Part shown: positions 4,129 to 7,296 of the stretch, in pieces
How positions within the stretch are numbered: position 1 is the first letter of the stretch
How the letters are laid out: the number at the start of each line of letters is the position of its first letter
Assembly (NCBI GenBank): GCA_020216575.1
Contig: JAIUYC010000169.1
Location: forward strand, 1 to 7,296
DNA length: 7,296 nucleotides
Reading direction: 5' to 3'
DNA from: Coleofasciculus sp. S288
GTDB taxonomy: Bacteria > Cyanobacteriota > Cyanobacteriia > Cyanobacteriales > Coleofasciculaceae
The notes under the pieces: generated by a model
The model's database searches: none
The model's input: the letters and a program-made list of their open reading frames with translations, nothing else
What the model was told of the DNA's origin: nothing
Program-made: the position numbers and the translations under genes

Positions 4129-4146
4129 AAACTTGTTGACAGGTTT
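4129..4146. promoter_or_regulatory. Operator copy 2, overlapping a promoter
   Basis: The site reads AAACTTGTTGACAGGTTT, centred 53 bp from copy 1. The TTGACA inside it (4136-4141) is a perfect -35 box, so a bound regulator would block polymerase. A small hairpin TTCTTG/CAAGAA (4114-4130) partly overlaps its left side. Confidence 0.75.
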
Positions 4147-4164
4147 TCAGAGAGATACCATAAG
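4136..4164 (+). promoter_or_regulatory. Promoter candidate for the 106-aa gene
   Basis: TTGACA (4136-4141) is followed after 17 bp by CATAAG (4159-4164), which matches four of six -10 positions. Transcription would begin near 4171, just before operator copy 3 and about 28 bases upstream of the start codon. Confidence 0.5.
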
Positions 4165-4173
4165 GGGGTAGAT

Positions 4174-4191
4174 AAACCTGTTAACAAGTTT
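4174..4191. promoter_or_regulatory. Operator copy 3, between promoter and start codon
   Basis: The site reads AAACCTGTTAACAAGTTT, centred 45 bp from copy 2 and ending seven bases before the ATG. Placement at the start of the transcript allows a road-block or a three-site cooperative repressor complex. Confidence 0.75.
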
Positions 4192-4198
4192 TTCTCTT

Positions 4199-4519
4199 AT
4201 GACCAAACCCAAGGGCGGTAGAGGTAAAAAAGCAACTTACGCCACAGCTCACATTCGTTGTCCTAAACCGTTACTACCGCAGGTTAAAACGTTAATCAAC
4301 CAGTTCCATGAAGAAAATGAAACCGCCCTTAACCATCAGTTGGGCGGTGCAAAAGCCGATATCTCAAACACTCCTGATCAGGAGCAACTCTGTCATGTTA
4401 GCCGAGAGGGGTTGGAAAAAGCGATCGCCATTCTGGAAGAGTGCTTGGCACTGCCAGGAGGGAAGCACCCATCCAAGGCAAAAATCAAAGAAGCGGTGGA
4501 GTGTTTAAAATCGGGTTGA
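4199..4519 (+). CDS. Small basic protein, 106 aa, possible ribbon-helix-helix regulator under triple-operator control
   Basis: The N-terminus MTKPKGGRGKKATYATAHIRCP (1-22) reads like a cyanobacterial family beginning KGGRGKKAPYxTTHVRVPxP (recalled). A short basic tail leads to a strand TAHIRCP and a helix PLLPQVKTLINQFHEENE (24-41), the order seen at the start of ribbon-helix-helix DNA-binding proteins. A Gly/Asp linker follows, and then a helical C-terminus (REGLEKAIAILEECLAL and KAKIKEAVECLK). The ATG has no ribosome-binding site in the pyrimidine-rich TTTTTCTCTT before it. Three copies of one palindrome upstream suggest that the protein represses its own gene, but that is inference. A HIP1 site lies inside the gene. 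Alternatives are a plasmid copy-number or partition protein, or an unrelated small protein controlled by another regulator. Confidence 0.75.
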   Translation: MTKPKGGRGKKATYATAHIRCPKPLLPQVKTLINQFHEENETALNHQLGGAKADISNTPDQEQLCHVSREGLEKAIAILEECLALPGGKHPSKAKIKEAVECLKSG

Positions 4520-4548
4520 TTTGGGATTACTAAGAGTAAGCCGCGTTC

Positions 4549-4809
4549 TTGTGCATTTACCTGTTCGTGCTCATTCGAGAGGAGAAGCGTTCGCCCCAGC
4601 GATACCGCCGCCCTCGCTCCCGACGACGAGAGCGAATCAAACGGCAACCTGGAAACTCTGCTCTCAGGAAACGCCTAAGCATTCTGCTTAACGGGGATAC
4701 TCGCACTGCACAGCGCCTGGTGAACCAAGCTTGTGCCAACAATCCAGGACGGTCTGTGGACTGGTGCGTAGAAAAAGTGATTTGGGACTTGGAACGCGAT
4801 CGCCTGTAG
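4549..4809 (+). CDS. Arginine-rich small conserved-type protein, 86 aa
   Basis: The core from residue 28 reads ERIKRQPGNSALRKRLSIL and then LNGDTRTAQRLVNQ, PGRSVDWCVEKVIWDLERDRL. This matches a pattern I know from small uncharacterised cyanobacterial proteins (LLxGDxxTAxRLxxxxxxxxPGRSxxWYxEKxIxDLERDR). The helical core with a very basic N-terminal stretch (PQRYRRPRSRRRERIKR) suggests nucleic-acid binding. No ATG is available: the frame starts at GTG 4549 or GTG 4567, and the GAGAGGAG at 4577-4584 lies downstream of both, so the start is uncertain. It follows the 106-aa gene by 29 bp and may be co-transcribed. A HIP1 site covers the last codons. Function is unknown. Confidence 0.65.
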   Translation: MCIYLFVLIREEKRSPQRYRRPRSRRRERIKRQPGNSALRKRLSILLNGDTRTAQRLVNQACANNPGRSVDWCVEKVIWDLERDRL

Positions 4810-4879
4810 TGGAGAATTTGCCTTCAGTACCCAATCACTCTGTTTTTATTGCTTGTACTTGATAAAAAAGCTTAGAAGC

Positions 4880-4979
4880 GTACTACGTCTACCTAAAGGG
4901 ATAGATACGTTTCTGCCCATGCGGGATAAGTATTTCATCATACATTTGTAGGTTGAAATTAGCATGAAAGACGTAGTAC
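4880..4979 (+). promoter_or_regulatory. Long-range 11-bp inverted repeat linking the leader with the first codons of the flavoprotein gene
   Basis: GTACTACGTCT (4880-4890) is perfectly complementary to AGACGTAGTAC (4969-4979). The second arm begins three bases after the ATG at 4964. If the leader is transcribed from upstream of 4880, pairing would place a stable stem over codons 2-6 and close to the first start codon. This could favour the internal start at 5009 or control translation. It may also be coincidental. Confidence 0.4.
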
Positions 4980-6349
4980 TCTTGCAGGATCAAAAGCAGA
5001 GTCAGGTCATGAGCTTTGATTACGAACTTTTTGTGATTGGTGCAGGACCGGGGGGGCTAGCGGCGGCTGAACGCGCTGCTGGATATGGTGTTCGCGTAGC
5101 AATTGTTGAGCAGGAGCAGGTCGGTGGTACTTGTGTCGTGCATGGTTGCATTCCAGAAAAACTAATGACTTATGCCGCTAGTTTTTCCCAAGTTTTTGAA
5201 AGTGCTGATGAATATGGATGGGGCAAAGTTTCAAGAGAGTTTGATTGGTGTCAATTCATGAGAGCTAGAGACCGCGATATCAATCATCTCAGTCAAGTAC
5301 ACGTCCAGAAACTACAAAAAACAGGAGTTGAACTCCTCAAAGGACACGCCCGATTCTTAGATGCTCACATGGTGGAAATTGAGGGACATCGGTACACGGC
5401 AGACAAAATTTTGATTGCAGTGGGTGCAAAAGCCATAAAGTCAAATGTTCCAGGAATGGAATATGCCATTACTGTCCGCCAAATGCTGGAACTGGATCAG
5501 CAACCCAAACACCTGGCAATTATTGGCAGCCATCATATTGCCGTGAAGCTGGCAGGGATTATGAATGACTTAATCTCAAAGGTTACTTTAGTTGTGTCAG
5601 AAGACCGAATTTTGCCAGGATGCGATGAAGATCTGCGGATAGCCGTTCAAGAGGACATGACCCGACTGGGAGTTAGAATCTTCTGCAATACTAAGGTTGA
5701 AAAAATTGAACGGGTAGAGAATTGTTTGAATCTAACGTTGTCAGGCAACAGTCAACCTGTGACAGTAGAAACGGTTGTTTCGATCGCAGATCGCATCCCT
5801 GACTTGGATGGGCTGGATTTAGAAAAGGCAGGAGTTGAAGTTAAGCAGGGAGCGATCGCAGTAGATGACTATAGTCGCACGACTCAGGCAACTATTTTCG
5901 CCGTTGGTGATTGTACTGGTAGACCTCCTTTTACGCCAGTTGCGATCGCGGCGGCTAGAGCATTTGCAGATACAGAATTTGGCCATCAACCGCGAGTTGT
6001 AGATTATGAATGCGTTCCCTACTTAGTAGCGTCCAATCCTGAAGCTGCCACAGTGGGTTTAACTGAAGCTCAAGCCCATGAAAAATTGGGCGAAGCTGTA
6101 CGCTGCTATCGCAAAAAATTCCAATCGCTGTTCGATATGAGGGCAGAATCCCCTGAAAAAACGCTGCTGAAGCTAGTGGTTGATAGTAACTCAGACCGCG
6201 TACTGGGCGCTCACATGGTAGGGGACTGTGCCGCTGAGATTCTGCAAATGATTGCTTTGGCGATGAAAGCAGGTGTTACCAAGACAAATTTCGATAACAC
6301 AATCGGCATTCATCCCTCGATAGGTGAAGAGTTTTTCTGTATGCGTTGA
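4964..6349 (+). CDS. Glutathione-reductase-like FAD disulphide oxidoreductase with a degenerate NADPH site, 461 aa
   Basis: This is a class I pyridine-nucleotide-disulphide oxidoreductase of normal length. The FAD fold begins VIGAGPGGLAAAERAAGYG (24-42) with Glu49 ending strand 2. The redox pair is Cys57/Cys62 in GGTCVVHGCIPEKL, close to the GGTCVxRGCVPKK of glutathione reductases but with Glu for Lys. The second FAD motif is FAVGDCTGRPPFTPVAIA (312-329). The dimerisation domain ends in HPSIGEEF with His450 and Glu455, the catalytic base pair. The nucleotide domain is odd: GGGYIAVE is replaced by GSHHIAVK (188-195), the NADPH-type arginines become S212 and P218, and ATGRxPN becomes IADRIPD. 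FAD binding and a thiol relay look intact, while NADPH use is doubtful. Homology starts near residue 16, so ATG 5009 is an alternative start. Probably a diverged paralogue of gor; the substrate is unknown. Confidence 0.9.
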   Translation: MKDVVLLQDQKQSQVMSFDYELFVIGAGPGGLAAAERAAGYGVRVAIVEQEQVGGTCVVHGCIPEKLMTYAASFSQVFESADEYGWGKVSREFDWCQFMRARDRDINHLSQVHVQKLQKTGVELLKGHARFLDAHMVEIEGHRYTADKILIAVGAKAIKSNVPGMEYAITVRQMLELDQQPKHLAIIGSHHIAVKLAGIMNDLISKVTLVVSEDRILPGCDEDLRIAVQEDMTRLGVRIFCNTKVEKIERVENCLNLTLSGNSQPVTVETVVSIADRIPDLDGLDLEKAGVEVKQGAIAVDDYSRTTQATIFAVGDCTGRPPFTPVAIAAARAFADTEFGHQPRVVDYECVPYLVASNPEAATVGLTEAQAHEKLGEAVRCYRKKFQSLFDMRAESPEKTLLKLVVDSNSDRVLGAHMVGDCAAEILQMIALAMKAGVTKTNFDNTIGIHPSIGEEFFCMR

Positions 6350-6397
6350 ATCTGTTTTTGACCATCCTAAATCATCTGTGAGATTGGCTTTTTTAAT

Positions 6398-6439
6398 AAA
6401 CCGCAGAGGCACAGAGTTCGCCGAGGAAAGAAAGAGAGG
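6398..6439. repeat. Purine-rich dispersed cyanobacterial repeat
   Basis: The stretch beginning AAACCGCAGAGGCACAGAG and continuing with GAGGAAAGAAAGAGAGG resembles the ACCGCAGAGGCGCAGAG repeat scattered through Nostoc-type genomes (recalled). It is non-coding and not palindromic. Confidence 0.5.
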
Positions 6440-6471
6440 TTCTGATGAAGCATTTAGGCTGGCTCTATTTT

Positions 6472-6561
6472 AGGACTTACGCACAGATGCTACACAGAGT
6501 AGGGGTGAGGCATGTCTCGCCCCTACAGATGGTGGTTTAAAGGTAAATTTGCGTAAGTCCT
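6472..6561. mobile_element. 90-bp MITE-like element
   Basis: Perfect 12-bp terminal inverted repeats AGGACTTACGCA (6472-6483) and TGCGTAAGTCCT (6550-6561) bound an A/T-rich interior. The interior contains a second hairpin, GTAGGGGTGAG (6499-6509) against CTCGCCCCTAC (6516-6526), with a single G-T pair. The GTAGGGGcgag...CCCCTAC core and the AGGACTTACGCA ends are familiar from cyanobacterial miniature elements (recalled). There is no coding capacity, so mobility would depend on a transposase elsewhere. A target-site duplication is not clear. Confidence 0.75.
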
Positions 6562-6630
6562 GTATTTGCTGAAGCTGTTCCAATCCAAAATGGGAAGCTG
6601 AATGTACATTCAAATTGCATAATCCTTTCC

Positions 6631-6655
6631 CCCTGCCTGCCCTGCCTGCCCTTGC
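6631..6655. repeat. CCCTGCCTG tandem repeat
   Basis: Two exact 9-base units, CCCTGCCTG at 6631-6639 and 6640-6648, are followed by a partial CCCTTGC. It is a short pyrimidine-rich slippage-type repeat in the spacer. Confidence 0.6.
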
Positions 6656-6689
6656 TTCTTACCCTGCAACTTAAATGCCGATTGGCCGA

Positions 6690-7296
6690 TTACCAGGGGA
6701 TAACCTTTCTATCTCGCAAAAACTTACCCGTTATGTCGGAAGGAGCTTCCGTCGCTAACCACGTCACAGTATCAGCACCTTGTTGAACGGAGCGCGGCGC
6801 ACTGGAACCGCCCATGTCGGTGCGAACCCAACCCGGACAGACTGAATTAACGGCGATGTTGTTGTCTCTGAGTGCTGCTGCCAACATCCCCGTAACGGCA
6901 TTCAGGGCAGTTTTCGAGAGGGAATAGGCAGGCGCCCAATCTCCCATATCCGTTAGTTGACCGCCACCACTGGAGATATTGATTACTTTGCCCGCATTGC
7001 TCTTGATGAGGAGCGGTATTAGTTTCTGCGTTAAGCGGAGAGGACCGAGGGTATTCGTTTCCAAAGTTTGCCGAATTAGGGTTGGTTCAACTTGAAGGAT
7101 AGAGGCGTTCGATGCATCGAGGAGAATACCTGCATTGTTGACAAGCACGTCTAGATGGTCAATCCGAGAGGCTAGTTCCTTCGCCAGTTGCTCGATACTG
7201 GTTTCGTCGGTTACGTCAAGTTGCAGGAATTCGACCTTAAACCCATCCTGCTGCAAGGTTGTACACGTCTCTTCCCCACGTTTGCGATCGCGAGCC
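6690..7296 (-). CDS. Short-chain dehydrogenase/reductase, carbonyl-reductase type (5' end outside the window)
   Basis: The frame is open to the right edge and reads ARDRKRGEETCTTLQQDGFK before the rest, as in classical SDRs just after the Rossmann glycine motif. The TTG at 7256 is therefore not the true start, and TGxxxGIG lies beyond the window. The LDVTD adenine-binding motif, NNAGI, an Asn in ETNTLG, Ser in INISSGGG and the YSLSK pair (Tyr, Lys) give the complete Asn-Ser-Tyr-Lys catalytic set. NSVCPGWVRTDMGG is typical of CBR1-like carbonyl reductases, which reduce aldehydes or ketones with NADPH in the cytoplasm. The cofactor choice fits the ARDRxRG basic residues after strand 2. The natural substrate cannot be read from the sequence. 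The C-terminus FLRDRKVIPW is intact. No terminator is evident after the stop. Confidence 0.92.
   Translation of the reverse strand, partial: ARDRKRGEETCTTLQQDGFKVEFLQLDVTDETSIEQLAKELASRIDHLDVLVNNAGILLDASNASILQVEPTLIRQTLETNTLGPLRLTQKLIPLLIKSNAGKVINISSGGGQLTDMGDWAPAYSLSKTALNAVTGMLAAALRDNNIAVNSVCPGWVRTDMGGSSAPRSVQQGADTVTWLATEAPSDITGKFLRDRKVIPW

Larger units (their letters stand above)
6350..6689. other. 340-bp spacer with dispersed repeats and no gene
   Basis: No credible gene lies here. Besides the three repeats listed separately, there is a perfect 12-bp palindrome GAATGTACATTC (6600-6611). After the flavoprotein stop, GATTGGCTTTTTT (6382-6394) carries a T-run but only a 4-bp stem (AATC/GATT), so termination there is uncertain. 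Both flanking genes are transcribed towards this spacer, so terminators rather than promoters are expected. Confidence 0.6.

Noticed and set aside
4884..4911. Imperfect inverted repeat TACGTCTA...TAGATACGT upstream of the flavoprotein gene
   Set aside because: The symmetry is broken by a 2-base insertion and overlaps the longer, perfect 11-bp arm; not convincing alone as an operator.
6191..6412. 73-aa minus-strand frame over the end of the flavoprotein gene
   Set aside because: It is antisense to a well-supported coding region and has no recognisable content.
7254..7256. TTG as the start of the SDR gene
   Set aside because: The frame remains open to the window edge and the upstream residues (ARDRKRGEE) are typical SDR sequence, so the true start is outside.
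1..7296. CRISPR arrays, tRNA or rRNA genes
   Set aside because: No regularly spaced direct repeats with unique spacers and no cloverleaf or rRNA sequence was seen on either strand; the repeats present are palindromes or short tandem units.

Overview
This is cyanobacterial chromosome or large-plasmid DNA. The HIP1 octamer GCGATCGC occurs 11 times in 7.3 kb, far above chance. The window also has a heptamer tandem repeat of the STRR type, a MITE-like repeat with a GTAGGGG...CCCCTAC core, and several small proteins that read like families seen only in cyanobacteria. The left two thirds look like accessory DNA (an integrated element, plasmid-like module or old prophage). The right third carries ordinary metabolic oxidoreductases separated by dispersed repeats.

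Layout, left to right. At 1-373 (minus) lies a gene for the N-terminal domain of a DnaB-type replicative helicase. It stops abruptly where a DnaB protein should continue, and the DNA beyond the stop looks like the 5' end of an IS630-family insertion sequence whose transposase begins MKAYS at the window edge. At 374-614 are small palindromes, a direct repeat and a terminator. From 2019 down to 615 (minus) runs a set of four small genes; the last three overlap by ATGA and are translationally coupled. From 2020 to 2659 is a gene-free, repeat-dense control region with a large imperfect palindrome, duplicated strong ribosome-binding sequences, heptamer repeats and a pair of hairpins with the same loop but covarying stems. 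It ends in a palindrome directly before a small XRE-type repressor gene (2660, plus). Repressor diverging from a small-gene and helicase operon is the arrangement of a phage or plasmid early-control region.

From 3008 to 3977 (plus) three small genes follow: a beta-rich PEGA-like protein, a helical protein and a coiled-coil protein, closed by a clear terminator at 4012-4044. Next comes an apparently self-contained regulatory unit. Three copies of an 18-bp palindrome, AAACYTGTTRACARGTTT, lie within 116 bp upstream of a small basic protein with a strand-helix start like ribbon-helix-helix proteins; one copy overlaps a promoter. A small arginine-rich protein gene follows.

The right part holds a glutathione-reductase-like flavoprotein (4964-6349). 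It keeps the redox cysteine pair and the C-terminal HPxxxEE motif but has lost the usual NADPH-binding glycines and arginines. After a 340-bp spacer with a 90-bp MITE-like element comes the 3' part of a carbonyl-reductase-type short-chain dehydrogenase (minus), cut by the window edge.

The points most worth following are the triple operator with its small gene, the covarying hairpin pair, the IS-interrupted DnaB-like gene and the flavoprotein with a degenerate nucleotide site. All family names rest on motif recognition from memory; no search was run.
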